DNA from: Ralstonia pickettii DTP0602
Lineage (GTDB): Bacteria > Pseudomonadota > Gammaproteobacteria > Burkholderiales > Burkholderiaceae
NCBI GenBank assembly: GCA_000471925.1
Contig: CP006668.1
Coordinates: 1,674,001 to 1,738,000 of the forward strand
Direction of reading: 5' to 3'
Length of the DNA: 64,000 bases
Made by a program: the position numbers and the translations under genes
Notes under the pieces: model-generated
The model's input: only the letters and a program-made list of their open reading frames with translations
Told to the model about the DNA's origin: nothing
The model's database searches: none
In this document: piece after piece, positions 34,156 through 43,296 of the stretch
Numbering within the stretch: the first letter of the stretch is position 1
How the letters are laid out: every line of letters starts with the position of its first letter

Positions 34156-35181
34156 ATGCCTGAATCCATCAACCACCGCCGCCGGCTGCTGTTCGGCACC
34201 GCCGCCATCGCCATCGCCGGGCTGGACCTGATCGGCAGCGCGCACGCGCAATCCGCCGGGCCCGGCGGCGCCGGCGCGCCGCCCGCGTTCGGACCGCTCA
34301 AGCAGGTCGACGCCGGCGTGCTCAATATCGGCTACGCCGAAGCCGGTCCCGCCGGCGGCCCGGTGGTGATCCTGCTGCACGGCTGGCCCTACGACATCCA
34401 CAGCTTTGCCGAGGTGGCGCCGCAGCTGGCGGCGGCGGGCTACCGGGTGATCGTGCCCCACCTGCGCGGCCATGGCACCACCCGCTTCCGCTCCGGGCAA
34501 ACCCCGCGCAACGCGCAGCAGGCCGTGGTGGCGCTGGACATCATCGCACTGATGGATGCGCTCGGCATCGCGCAGGCGATCCTGGCAGGCTATGACTGGG
34601 GCGCGCGCACCGCCAATATCATCGCCGCACTCTGGCCCGAGCGCTGCCGCGCAATGGTGTCGGTCAACGGCTACCTGATCAACAACCGCGAGCGCAACAA
34701 GGCGCCGCTGCCGCCGGCGCTCGAGCATGGCTGGTGGTACCAGTACTACTTCGCGACCGAGCGCGGCCGCGCTGGCTACGAAGCCAACCGGCGCGACTTC
34801 AACCGGCTGATCTGGAAGGCGAATTCGCCTCGCTGGGACTTCAGCGACGCCACCTTCGCGCGCAGCGCGGCATCGTTCGACAACCCCGACTACGTCGCCA
34901 TAGTCATCCACAACTACCGCTGGCGGCTGAGCCTGGCCGAGGGCGAGCCCGCCTACGACGCGCTGGAACAGCACCTGGCCGCGGGGCCGGTGATCGGCGT
35001 GCCGACCATCACGCTGGACGGTGATGCCGACGGGGTGGTGCCGGCCACTGACGGCAAGGCCTATGCGGGCAAGTTCTCGGGCAAGCGGCTGCACCGGATC
35101 ATCCGGGGCGCGGGGCATAACCTGCCGCAGGAAGCACCGGAGGCGTTTGCGCAAGCGGTGCTGGATGTGGCGAAGCTTTGA
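34156..35181 (+). CDS. Exported alpha/beta-hydrolase, epoxide-hydrolase-like
   Basis: A 341-residue protein with a Tat-type signal: NHRRRLLFGTAAIAIAGLDLIG and an SAHAQS cleavage site near residue 32. The core fold has HGWPYDIHSF (oxyanion-hole motif), the nucleophile elbow AGYDWGARTAN with Asp as nucleophile, the acid in DGDADGVVPA and the catalytic His in GAGHNLPQEAPE. An Asp nucleophile points to an epoxide hydrolase or haloalkane dehalogenase rather than an esterase. The start was set at MPESINHRRR; a longer frame would overlap the preceding gene. It probably shares a transcript with the thioredoxin-like gene. Confidence 0.85.
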   Translation: MPESINHRRRLLFGTAAIAIAGLDLIGSAHAQSAGPGGAGAPPAFGPLKQVDAGVLNIGYAEAGPAGGPVVILLHGWPYDIHSFAEVAPQLAAAGYRVIVPHLRGHGTTRFRSGQTPRNAQQAVVALDIIALMDALGIAQAILAGYDWGARTANIIAALWPERCRAMVSVNGYLINNRERNKAPLPPALEHGWWYQYYFATERGRAGYEANRRDFNRLIWKANSPRWDFSDATFARSAASFDNPDYVAIVIHNYRWRLSLAEGEPAYDALEQHLAAGPVIGVPTITLDGDADGVVPATDGKAYAGKFSGKRLHRIIRGAGHNLPQEAPEAFAQAVLDVAKL

Positions 35182-35332
35182 GCGGTCGCGCCATCCGCCG
35201 GCTGCGGTAGCAGGTTTCGCCGCGGCCGGATGGGCGCTTGTCACGCCCGGCGGCCACTACTGTCGCCCCCGGCCACGTTGTATCCCGGCACTGCATCAGG
35301 ACGCACAGGATTCCTCTTAGCTCACCTGGTGA

Positions 35333-36317
35333 CTACCGATACGATATCGTGAAGGTTGCCGCCCCCTTGACCAGCCCCGCACCCATCGACGAGGCGGTCT
35401 GGATATAGCGAACGCCGAGCGGAATACTCATCGCAGTGCCGGCCGAAGTGCCAGCCTGCCATTGATTAAGATTGCCCGCCACAGCCGAATCCGGACCATA
35501 ACTCACCACCGTGCTTCCGCTGAGCACCTGGAGTCCAACGCCAGTCGCGGTGGATCCGTTCGCCAGCGATAGCGTGCTGCCAGTGTTTCCCGGTGTGGTG
35601 GCATCCGTCAGCGTCACATACACCTTCGGTCCCGCCAAAGGGCAGTCAAGATTGATTGCAAATGGCTGCACAGCTGATGTCCCGTTGATCCCGCCCAACG
35701 CGTTGCTCTTTATTGCCGGCATCACCACATTAATTACCGGATTCGTCACAGTACAGGTGGTGGGTTTTAATTGCACTGCCTGCCGCAACTTACCAGTTCA
35801 CGAACACCGTATTGCCATCGCCGGCAAGGATTGCATATTGCCAAGGATTTATTGGGCCGCTGCCACCAGCGTTGCTCGTCTTGATAATTTCACCGGTAAA
35901 ATACACAACAGCAATCCAATATACGCCGAGAGCGTACGAATACTTCTCTACAGAAGGTACATACCAGAATGGAGTACCCGAGCTATTTTGTTGCGAAAGT
36001 CGCAAACCATAGCCCGGAACTCCAATATCGTAGACATTGGTATAACCAGGAACCATGGAACGGGTCCCGCTATGGAATTGAGTCCCGCCTGACGAGTCGC
36101 AACTCAGAATACTTCTGTGAGAGCCATCAATGGTTTGAGCGCGTGCAACTGTTTGTCCAACAGCCACATCTCGCCCAACCACAATAGTCGAAGGAAAATT
36201 CAGAACAATCTGAGTAATCGGTGCCAACCCAGTGCAAGTTGCCTGAGAATTATTTGAAATTAAAGCGATCAATATCAGAAACAAAACGTTTGACAATTTA
36301 TGCTTAAACATATCCAT
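35333..36317 (-). pseudogene. Fimbrial adhesin gene split by a frameshift
   Basis: Two adjoining frames make one protein of about 327 residues. The first (36317-35790) has a signal peptide (LSNVLFLILIALISNNSQA) and a lectin-like domain, ending GDGNTVFVNW. The second (35788-35333) carries a C-terminal pilin domain: LKPTTCTVTNPVINVVMPAI ... NLDCPLAGPKVYVTL ... FTISYR. Removing one base near 35795-35803 restores FVTGKLRQAVQLKPTTC. The gene is A/T-richer than its neighbours and has no chaperone or usher gene beside it. Either a pseudogene, a phase-variable gene, or a sequencing error. Confidence 0.82.
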
Positions 36318-36402
36318 TTCCCAACATATTAGACTTATGGTGATCGGTGGGCGGATATGCTACGCGGTGCGCAACGGGCTGACGTAAGCCCGGCATGGGC
36401 CC

Positions 36403-36984
36403 TCATGGTCCTGCCGCCGCTGGTCCCTTCAGCAGCGGGAACGGGTTGATCGCGCCGCCCGCGGTGTAGATGCCGTAGTGCAGATGCGGCGGCGTGCCGC
36501 GCGCATTGCCGGTGGTGCCGACATAGCCCAGCACGCTCCCCGCCGCGACGATATCTCCAGCGCGGATCGAGGCGTAGTCGTCGAGGTGCGCGTAGTAGTG
36601 CAACTGCCGGCCCGGACCCATCACCCACACCACCTTGCCGCCCAGCCGGTTGGTGCCAACGCGCGTGACGATACCTTCGGTCGCCGACAACACCGGGCGG
36701 CCGCGCGGCGCAAAGATGTCGATGCCTTCGTGCTTGCGGCCGCCCGAGCGCATGCCGTGCCAGGTATCGCGCAGCGCGCGTTGCGCGACACCTTCGACCG
36801 GCACCGGCAGCGCCACCGGCGCCGCGCGCGCGGACAGGCGGGCGGCGTAGATCGCGCGTTCGAGCTGGGGCTGCAGCCAGGGCCAGGCGGCCCAGACCAT
36901 GGCGGTCAGCGCGGCGAGCCATGCCAGGCGCGAGAAGGTCCGCGCGTTGGATGGGGAACGGGTTTCGGGAGGAGACAAAGGCAT
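36403..36984 (-). CDS. M23-family (LytM-like) peptidase with one membrane anchor
   Basis: A 193-residue protein starting MPLSPPETRS; longer frames upstream lack typical sequence. A hydrophobic segment (LAWLAALTAMVWAAWPWL, about 20-37) anchors or exports it. The peptidase domain has HEGIDIFAPRG (zinc-binding H-x3-D), VLSATEGIVTRVG, YAHLDDYASI and the HLHYGIY motif that supplies the other zinc His. It probably cleaves or binds peptidoglycan cross-links in the periplasm. All metal ligands are present. It is monocistronic and divergent from the small zinc-ribbon gene. Confidence 0.9.
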   Translation of the reverse strand: MPLSPPETRSPSNARTFSRLAWLAALTAMVWAAWPWLQPQLERAIYAARLSARAAPVALPVPVEGVAQRALRDTWHGMRSGGRKHEGIDIFAPRGRPVLSATEGIVTRVGTNRLGGKVVWVMGPGRQLHYYAHLDDYASIRAGDIVAAGSVLGYVGTTGNARGTPPHLHYGIYTAGGAINPFPLLKGPAAAGP

Positions 36985-37152
36985 ACCCGCTTCGACGGTG
37001 GTGCGGGCGACAAATTCCGTGCTGCCCCTTGCCCGTGGGCTGGTCGCCGCCCTGATTGCGTCCTTCACAGCACTTTTTCCCGCGCATTGCGGCGAACCAA
37101 CCCCCGCCGCACCGGTCTTACCACGACCGTTTCACAGCAAAGAGGAGAAACC

Positions 37153-37458
37153 ATGGATTGTCCGGTATGCCCGCAGACGCAACTCGTGATGTCCGAGCGC
37201 CAGGGTATCGAGATCGACTATTGCCCCAAATGCCGCGGCGTATGGCTGGATCGCGGCGAACTCGACAAGATCCTGGAGCGCTCCGCGGCCCCCGCCGCGG
37301 CAGTGCAACCCGCCGCGATGCAAAGCCCGCCGCCGCAGCAGCAAGGCTACGAGCGCGGCTATGAGCAGGACCGCAGCCACGGCGACCGCGACCGCCATTA
37401 CGAGCGCGAGCAGAAGCACTATCGCAAGAAGAGCATCTGGCAAGAGTTGTTTGATTGA
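37153..37458 (+). CDS. Small zf-TFIIB-type zinc-ribbon protein
   Basis: A 101-residue cytoplasmic protein. The N-terminal 40 residues hold a zinc ribbon with two CxxC knuckles, CPVCPQTQL and CPKCRGVWLDRGELDKIL, the standard pattern of the TFIIB-like zinc-ribbon family. The second half is Gln-, Arg- and His-rich (DRSHGDRDRHYEREQKHYRKK) and probably disordered. The function of the family is not known. An AGAGGAG site precedes the ATG. A strong intrinsic terminator lies 145 bp downstream. Confidence 0.9.
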   Translation: MDCPVCPQTQLVMSERQGIEIDYCPKCRGVWLDRGELDKILERSAAPAAAVQPAAMQSPPPQQQGYERGYEQDRSHGDRDRHYEREQKHYRKKSIWQELFD

Positions 37459-37504
37459 CCCTCGCTTGTCCTGACCCGGGCTGACACGCACGGCAGGCCG
37501 CCGG

Positions 37505-37545
37505 TGTGCTCCTCTTCCGCCTGCGCGAGCGGGGCCGGGGGACAG
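37505..37545. repeat. Dispersed repeat R3, degenerate
   Basis: TGTGCTCCTCTTCCGCCTGC resembles the left arm of R1 and R2, but the right arm has become GCGGGGCCGGGGG and can no longer pair fully. Confidence 0.5.
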
Positions 37546-37603
37546 GGCAGGCGGTTCAACAAGCATGGTGTCCTGGGTCATCCAACACCCGCCAAACTCA
37601 CCC

Positions 37604-37631
37604 AAGGGGCGACATGCAGTCGCCCCTTTTT
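37604..37631 (+). terminator. Intrinsic terminator between convergent genes
   Basis: A perfect 10-bp stem AAGGGGCGAC / GTCGCCCCTT with a 5-base loop is followed by a short U-run on the plus strand. It ends 10 bp before the stop of the opposing 554-residue gene, so it may serve both directions, although the minus strand has only two U residues. Confidence 0.85.
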
Positions 37632-37640
37632 CGTTCCTCC

Positions 37641-39305
37641 CTACCCACCCTTGCGCCGCCCCCTGCCTGCCTCCGCCGCGGCATCGCGCAACTCCGGCGG
37701 CAACGCCCGGATCTCGGCCGCAAAGAACGCACGCTCCGCTGCACGCAGCGAGGGCAACTGTGCAACCAACCGCTCCGCCGCGGCACAGGCCTTCGCCGTC
37801 GCGCCCTGCTCATGGGTGAGGTACCACGCCGATTCCAGCAGCAGGTTGGCCAGCTGCAGCGGCCCCAGCCTGACGTGGCCGGCGTCATGGTCCTCCAGCG
37901 CGAAGGCCGCCACCGCGGACCAGCGCACAAAGCCCTTGGCCGGCGCGAACGGCGCGTGGAAGGGACGCAGCGCATCGATGGCCTCGGCCACCGAGAGCGG
38001 CCGCTGGCGGCGGAACGCGGCCATGCTGGCCGCCGCCGTCGGCACGCCGCTGCCCTCGCCCTTCCCTGCCTGCGGTGCGTCCGGTCCGCTGCTGCCGCGC
38101 GCAATGCGCAGCAGGAAGATTGCATTCCAGGCGGTGCCGCCGCCCACGCCGAAACGGTCGCAGATCCATTCCGACAACCCCAGCCAGCGCATCGCCTGCC
38201 GCTGCACCGCGCCCGCCGACAACTCGCGTGCCGCATCGATCCGCCCGTGCCGCCAGAACAGCCACAGGCACAGTCCAATATTGGCGGCGGCATGCTGCAC
38301 GGCATCGACCGAATCCGCTTCATAGGCCGCCTGCAGCGCGCCGGCAAAGGCATCCAGCGCCCGCTGCGCGGCCTGTGCCGGCGGCACCGCGCCGGCGCCT
38401 GGCGCTCGCATGGCCTCGGCCTTATGCAGCAGCGCTTCCAGGTTCAGCACCTCAAAGCGCAGTCGCGGGTTGTAGCGCACCACCAGCCCCAGCTCGGCAT
38501 CGGCGCGCAGCGCGGCCAGTCCCGCGCCGGCGCCATCGTTGTCCCCGCGGGTGTAGCGCTCCCACGCGCTCACCACGTGCCCCATGGCGGCGAAGGTCGG
38601 CATCGCCGCGCTGATATCGCCACCCTGCGCCAGCCGGTCGAAGCGCCGCAGCGCGGCCCGGCTTTGCTCCAGCCGGCCGCAGCGGCGCCACGCCAGGCTC
38701 TCCTTGAGCAGCGCCAGCGCCTGTTGGAAGGCGTCGGCGGCGCTGCGCTGCGCCGTGCGGAAGAATTCCGCCACGGCCGAGCCGTGCGCGCCGGCATAGC
38801 CGTCCTGCGCGCTGCGCATGGCCTGGGTCAGCTGGCTCCAGAAGGCCATGTCGCGCATCACATAGCCGACGCCGTCGATGCTGCCTGGCGCGGGCGCAAG
38901 CGCCGCCGCGCTGAAGCCCAGGTGCCGGGCCACTGCAGCCGGTCCCACGGTGCGCCCGTGCACAATGAAGCGCAGGCGCCGCGCGCTCGCGGCCGTGATC
39001 CAGAACGGCCCGCGGCTGCGGTGCGCCGGGTTGGCCGTGTCGGGATCGCGCCGCGCATCCGCACCCCACCCGACCGCCACCTGCCAGCGCGCAAAGTCGG
39101 CAAACGCGCGCGACACCAGCATGCGTAGGTTGGCCGCCGCCGGGAACGCGCAGCGCACCGCCGACGCCGGCACGCTGCCCTCCCCGGCTCGCTGCGCGTG
39201 CCAGATCCGCGCCAGCAGCCACACCGACTGGTAGCGCGCTGGCTGGCCATCAACCCGGTACGGGGCGGACAGGTCGATATGGATGAGGGCGGGAGTGGCT
39301 GGCAT
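37641..39305 (-). CDS. Unknown 554-residue protein
   Basis: I do not recognise this protein. The first 95 residues include a stretch (YQSVWLLARIWHAQRAGEG ... RMLVSRAFADFARWQVAVGWG) that could be a winged-helix domain, ending in ITAASARRLRFIVHGR. Residues 160-550 are Ala- and Leu-rich and helical, with a spacing that suggests TPR-like repeats (for example AFQQALALLKESLAWRRCGRLEQSRAAL). No signal peptide or membrane segment is seen. A regulator with an N-terminal DNA-binding domain and a TPR sensor domain is one possibility. It is divergent from the beta-lactamase gene, with 143 bp between the starts. Confidence 0.7.
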   Translation of the reverse strand: MPATPALIHIDLSAPYRVDGQPARYQSVWLLARIWHAQRAGEGSVPASAVRCAFPAAANLRMLVSRAFADFARWQVAVGWGADARRDPDTANPAHRSRGPFWITAASARRLRFIVHGRTVGPAAVARHLGFSAAALAPAPGSIDGVGYVMRDMAFWSQLTQAMRSAQDGYAGAHGSAVAEFFRTAQRSAADAFQQALALLKESLAWRRCGRLEQSRAALRRFDRLAQGGDISAAMPTFAAMGHVVSAWERYTRGDNDGAGAGLAALRADAELGLVVRYNPRLRFEVLNLEALLHKAEAMRAPGAGAVPPAQAAQRALDAFAGALQAAYEADSVDAVQHAAANIGLCLWLFWRHGRIDAARELSAGAVQRQAMRWLGLSEWICDRFGVGGGTAWNAIFLLRIARGSSGPDAPQAGKGEGSGVPTAAASMAAFRRQRPLSVAEAIDALRPFHAPFAPAKGFVRWSAVAAFALEDHDAGHVRLGPLQLANLLLESAWYLTHEQGATAKACAAAERLVAQLPSLRAAERAFFAAEIRALPPELRDAAAEAGRGRRKGG

Positions 39306-39448
39306 CGGGCAATCAGGCGTGTTGGTGGCGCGACCCCGGCATGTTACGCAAGTTACAGCGGCGCCGGTTGGCGTTGCCTGGGCGCTCTCCTATGCTGCGC
39401 ACCACGGTCCGGGCCCGGATTGCCACTCAACTCCAACTCTCCACTGCC

Positions 39449-40288
39449 ATGAACCATCGCCTCGCCCGTTTGTTGACACCGGTGGCCGTCGGCCTCGGCC
39501 TGCTGGTTTCCACCCTCGCCGCTGTCGCAGCCCCGAAGGAAGTCCCCCTGGAAGCCGCGCCACTTTTTCGCGAGACCGGCACCGCCGGCACCATGGTCAT
39601 CTACGACCTGCGGCGCGACCGGATGCTGACGTACAACCCGCAACGCGCTGCCACGCAGTACTCGCCGGCGTCGACTTTCAAGATCCTCAACTCGCTGATC
39701 GGCCTGGAAAGCGGCGCCGTCGCCGATGTCGACCATGACAAGCTGCCATGGGACGGCAAGGTCTGGCTGGTCGGCGGCAAGGCCATCCTGCCCGAGGCAT
39801 GCAACGCCGAGGTGCCGCTGCGCGTGGCCTTTCCCAACTCCTGCGTTCCCGCCTACCAGGCGCTGGCACGGCGGGTGGGCAGCGCGGCGTACCGACGCTA
39901 CCTGAGCGCATCGCACTATGGCAATGCCGACAGCTCCGGGCCGGTCGACCGCTTCTGGCTCAACGGCACGCTGCGGATCTCGGCCTACCAGCAGATCGAC
40001 TTCCTGAAGGGGTTGGTGCAGCGCACGCTGCCGTTCTCCCCGGCCACGTTCGCGGCCGTGGACGACATCACGGTGATGGAACGCGGCGCCGGCTACACGC
40101 TGCATGCCAAGACCGGCTGGGCGGATTCGGCGCAGCCTGCGGTGGGCTGGCTGGTCGGCTGGGTCGAACGCGGTGGCGACAACTACCTCTTTGCGCTCAA
40201 CCTGGACCTGGTGCGGCCGGAGCATGCCAAGGCACGGATGGAGATTGCACGCGCCGCGCTGCGGCAAGCGGGTGCGCTGTCAGACTGA
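39449..40288 (+). CDS. Class D (OXA-type) beta-lactamase
   Basis: A 279-residue periplasmic serine beta-lactamase with signal peptide (LLTPVAVGLGLLVSTLAAVAA, cleaved near 28). All class D motifs are present: STFK at 75-78 with the acylated Ser and carbamylatable Lys, SCV at 131-133, YGN at 157-159, FWLNGTLRIS near 169-178 and KTG at 221-223. The length fits the family. It is most likely chromosomal and species-specific, like OXA-22 of Ralstonia. No insertion sequence lies next to it. Spectrum and expression cannot be predicted from sequence. The ATG was chosen because it starts the signal peptide; the open frame extends 108 bp further upstream. Confidence 0.95.
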   Translation: MNHRLARLLTPVAVGLGLLVSTLAAVAAPKEVPLEAAPLFRETGTAGTMVIYDLRRDRMLTYNPQRAATQYSPASTFKILNSLIGLESGAVADVDHDKLPWDGKVWLVGGKAILPEACNAEVPLRVAFPNSCVPAYQALARRVGSAAYRRYLSASHYGNADSSGPVDRFWLNGTLRISAYQQIDFLKGLVQRTLPFSPATFAAVDDITVMERGAGYTLHAKTGWADSAQPAVGWLVGWVERGGDNYLFALNLDLVRPEHAKARMEIARAALRQAGALSD

Positions 40289-40494
40289 GGCGGGCGCTTC
40301 CTGGCACGGGCTGCCTGGAACGGTAGGACGGCGATGAAATTCAGGCCAAGAGACATATACAGACCGCCTGACCGGTCTCAGCCCGCTGGTTGCAGAAATA
40401 TTTGCCGCCGGCCGCATCCAAACGGCCGGCTGGTGAGTACAAGCCAATGCAGCCTGCCGGCTGCGTGCACCCTAGCCAAACCAGGAGCCAGACC

Positions 40495-41046
40495 ATGATC
40501 CGCCCCACCCTGCTTGTTCCGCTTTCCGCCTGCGTCGCGCTCGCCGCCTGTGCCAGCGACATGCGCCACGGGGGCATGATGGCCGCCCCCGCGGTTGCCG
40601 ACACCATCCGGGTACCTGCCGGGCACCAGCTCGCCATGCAGACGGTCGGCACCGGCGAGCTGCGCTATATGTGCCGGCCCAAAGCCAATGCCGGCGACCA
40701 GTTCGAATGGGCCTTCGTGGGCCCCGACGCCGTACTTAGCGACCGCGGCGGCAAGCCCGTCGGCAAGTACTACGGCCCGCCGGCCACCTGGGAGTCGAAC
40801 GACGGATCGAAGGTGACCGCCACCCAGGTTGCGATCGCGCCGGGCGGAGATGGCAATATCCCCCATCAATTGGTCAAGGCCAATCCGGCGCAAGGCAGCG
40901 GCATGATGACCGGCGTGACGTATATCCAGCGCGTGGCCACCCGCGGCGGGGTTGCACCGGCAGCGGCCTGCGGCGCGGCCAACAGCGGCGCTACGCAGAC
41001 GGTCCGGTACCAGGCCGATTACCTGTTCTGGAAGGCGGCGGCCTGA
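40495..41046 (+). CDS. DUF3455-family lipoprotein
   Basis: A 183-residue protein with a lipoprotein signal peptide: TLLVPLSACVALAACAS places the lipobox Cys near residue 19. The mature domain reads IRVPAGHQLAMQTVGTGELRYMCRPK, followed by GPPATWESNDGSKVTATQVA and AACGAANSG, which matches the DUF3455 family of secreted proteins of unknown function. A CAGGAG site precedes the ATG. It is followed within 47 bp by a fragment of another lipoprotein. Confidence 0.85.
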   Translation: MIRPTLLVPLSACVALAACASDMRHGGMMAAPAVADTIRVPAGHQLAMQTVGTGELRYMCRPKANAGDQFEWAFVGPDAVLSDRGGKPVGKYYGPPATWESNDGSKVTATQVAIAPGGDGNIPHQLVKANPAQGSGMMTGVTYIQRVATRGGVAPAAACGAANSGATQTVRYQADYLFWKAAA

Positions 41047-41092
41047 GGCAGGCCGGGCGATCGCCGGCAGCTGGAAGCAGGACGCGTTCGAG

Positions 41093-41422
41093 ATGCAAAT
41101 CGACGAAGCCGGCAGCCTCACCGGCACCAATACCAGCGGCACCCGGGTCTGCACGCTGCAAGGCGCCGTGACGCTGGCGGAGCCTGGCTCGGCCAAAAAT
41201 CATTATGTCGTGGATGTCGTGGCGGGTACGCCGCCAAAGCCCGGGACAACTTCCTGCGGGTTGTCGGCCTGCCTGCCACACACGGGCTATGCCGCGATCC
41301 GGTTCATGCCGGCCGATAGCAGCATCCTGGTCACCAAGGACACGCGCTACAAGCACACGCTGGTGATGTCCGGCCGCACCGGCACCGGCGGGTACTTCGT
41401 CACGCAGATGTCGAAGCAGTAA
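41093..41422 (+). pseudogene. C-terminal fragment of a small secreted protein
   Basis: The open frame encodes about 125 residues of protein-like sequence, from IAGSWKQDAFEMQIDEAGSLTGTN to GGYFVTQMSKQ, without signal peptide or ribosome-binding site in front. The homologous part seems to begin at about 41060, just after the stop of the DUF3455 gene, as if a deletion had removed its 5' end. The ATG at 41093 is only the first internal Met. The family was not recognised; the single cysteine pair (GTRVCTLQGAV, TSCGLSACLP) suggests an exported protein. Confidence 0.5.
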
Positions 41423-41462
41423 GCCACACGGCGGCGGCCCCGGCGCTGCGAACGGGCCACCG

Positions 41463-41807
41463 CTAGGCCTTACCTGTCAGCTGCCTCAACCGCTTCTGCA
41501 CGATCTCCTCATGCAGCGTCAGCGCGGCCTCCAGCGTGGGCGACCCAAAGCTCTCGTTGTCCTGTTCCCCCATGCCCGTCACGCGCGTGACAAAGAGCAC
41601 CGGATTCCCCATCGCCTCGGCGACGCCCCGGAAGCGCGTGGTGACCGTGGTGCCGCCGCTGTCCTCCAACACGGTGCGGCGGAATACCGGGTCGTTCTCC
41701 TCCATCCAGCGTTGCCATTCTTCGCGGCCGGCTACCTGAACCGGCCGGTTCCTTTTGTCGAGGATATAGAAGTGGCTCCAGTTGCCGGGTTCTGCACGGG
41801 CTTTCAT
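41463..41807 (-). CDS. Small conserved hypothetical protein
   Basis: A 114-residue cytoplasmic protein starting MKARAEPGNWSHFYILD. It reads as a compact beta-rich domain: RNRPVQVAGREEWQRWMEENDPVFRRTVLEDSGGTTVTTRF, followed by FVTRVTGMGEQDNESFGSPTLEAAL and a short helical end. Similar short proteins, often opening with a Y-x-L-D-x-x-x-R-P-V segment and with V-x-T-x-F-x-G, are common in Burkholderiales and some phages; none has a known role. It is monocistronic on the minus strand. An in-frame Met 57 bp upstream is less likely to be the start. Confidence 0.72.
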   Translation of the reverse strand: MKARAEPGNWSHFYILDKRNRPVQVAGREEWQRWMEENDPVFRRTVLEDSGGTTVTTRFRGVAEAMGNPVLFVTRVTGMGEQDNESFGSPTLEAALTLHEEIVQKRLRQLTGKA

Positions 41808-41963
41808 TGGGGCTCCCCGTTGCCAGTCGTTGCCTTTCCACGCTAGCCGCCGCCGTGACTGCACGCAAGGCGGCGGCGGGCGCGCCCCGCCGCCCGGAAC
41901 GGCTCATGAGGCGAATACGCCCTCCGGGTTTTCCCGTGGTTGAGTTCTGGGCCCCGGTATCAT

Positions 41964-41982
41964 TTAATTCAGCATGAATTAA
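41964..41982. promoter_or_regulatory. Perfect palindrome upstream of frcR (candidate FrcR operator)
   Basis: TTAATTCA-GCA-TGAATTAA is a 19-bp perfect inverted repeat in an otherwise GC-rich region. It ends 45 bp before the frcR start. ROK-family sugar regulators such as NagC and Mlc bind A/T-rich palindromes of similar size, so it is the best candidate operator of the fructose operon. Confidence 0.68.
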
Positions 41983-42027
41983 TTAATACCGCTCGCCCCT
42001 GAAGCGAGCCGACAGGACGGAGACAAG

Positions 42028-43296
42028 ATGACCGCATCCAAAGCGGGCCGTGGCGTGAATTCCGCCAGCCTGCGCCTGTATAACGAACGCGCGCTGCTGC
42101 TGGCACTGCGCCGCGCCGGCGAGGCCTCCAAGGCCGACCTGGCGCGCATGGCGCAGCTGACCAACACGGCGGTCGGCAGCATCGTGCAGACCCTGGCCGA
42201 AGAAGGCCTGATCGAGCAGGCCGGGCGCCGCACCGAAGGCCAGCGCGGCCAGCCTGCCAGCCTGATCCGGCTGCAGCCCAAGGGGGCCTTCGGCATCGGC
42301 GTGCGGCTGGACCGGGGCAGCATAGAAGTGGTGATGGTGGACTTTGCCGGCCATATCCTGGCCAGCCGCGCCCATCAGCTGGTGCTGCCCCACCCCGACC
42401 AGGCGCTCGAGACCGTGCGGCACGACATCGCGGAGATGCGCGCCCTGCTCAGCGCCGCCGAACAGAAGCGGTTGCTCGGCATCGGCGTGGCGCAGCCGTA
42501 CAACCTGGGCGCCTGGCTGCGCGAACTCGATGTGCAGGGTGAGGCCTTCCAGGCCAGCTTTCGCGCCTGGGACCAGGCTGACTTCCCGGCGATGCTCAAC
42601 GCCGCCACCGGACTGCCCGTCTTCAGCGAAAACGACGGCACCGCCGCCGCGGTGGCCGAACTGTTCTACGGCCGGCATCACGCCCAGCACTTCCTCTACG
42701 TGTTCCTCGGGCCGGCCATCGGCGGCGGCGTGGTGCTCAACGGCGACTGCGTGCGCGGCGTGTCCGGCAATGCCGGCGATATCGCGATGATGCCGGTGCC
42801 CCCGAGCACGCTGTCATCGGCGCCCGCCGTGGCCGGCAACGGCAGGCGACGCGACATCCTGCTATCGCGCGCTTCCCTCAACGCGCTGACGCGCCACCTG
42901 CGCCACCACGGCGTGACGGTCAACGGGCACGCCGACCTGCAGCGCCAGGTCGAACTGGCCCACCCGGCGGTCGAGGAATGGATCGACGACTGCGTCGATG
43001 CGCTGGCCCCCGCGCTGCAATCCGCGCTGGCGGTACTCGACGTGCCGCTGGTGATCTTCGACGCGGATATCGACGGCGGGCTGGTGCCCACGCTGATCGC
43101 GCGCCTGCAGCAGGCGCTGGACGAGAGCGCGCCCGAAGCGCGCGCCCCCGCCACGGTGGTACGCGGCTGCTTTGGCGCCAACGCCGGCGCGGTCGGTGCC
43201 GCATCGCTGCCGATGTTCATGAACTTCTCGCCGCGCGCCGAACTGCTTCGGGGTGCGTCCGCCATCGTTCCGGAGGCAAGCCATGCCATTGTCTGA
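42028..43296 (+). CDS. frcR: FrcR, ROK-family transcriptional regulator of fructose utilisation
   Basis: A 422-residue regulator with an N-terminal winged helix ([27 protein letters not shown], then [22 protein letters not shown]) and a C-terminal ROK sugar-binding domain. The ROK part has [21 protein letters not shown] and [16 protein letters not shown], and the glycine-rich [14 protein letters not shown]. It is the first gene of the fructose cluster and probably responds to fructose or a phosphorylated form; in Cupriavidus necator frcR sits in this position. The candidate operator at 41964-41982 lies just upstream. Its end overlaps the frcA start by 14 bp. Confidence 0.93.
   Translation: MTASKAGRGVNSASLRLYNERALLLALRRAGEASKADLARMAQLTNTAVGSIVQTLAEEGLIEQAGRRTEGQRGQPASLIRLQPKGAFGIGVRLDRGSIEVVMVDFAGHILASRAHQLVLPHPDQALETVRHDIAEMRALLSAAEQKRLLGIGVAQPYNLGAWLRELDVQGEAFQASFRAWDQADFPAMLNAATGLPVFSENDGTAAAVAELFYGRHHAQHFLYVFLGPAIGGGVVLNGDCVRGVSGNAGDIAMMPVPPSTLSSAPAVAGNGRRRDILLSRASLNALTRHLRHHGVTVNGHADLQRQVELAHPAVEEWIDDCVDALAPALQSALAVLDVPLVIFDADIDGGLVPTLIARLQQALDESAPEARAPATVVRGCFGANAGAVGAASLPMFMNFSPRAELLRGASAIVPEASHAIV

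Noticed and set aside
37506..39128. Open frame of 540 codons on the plus strand opposite the unknown 554-residue protein
   Set aside because: Both strands are open here, but the minus-strand frame has ordinary Ala/Leu helix composition and balanced residues, whereas the plus-strand frame is dominated by Arg, Gln, Gly and His. The minus frame is preferred.
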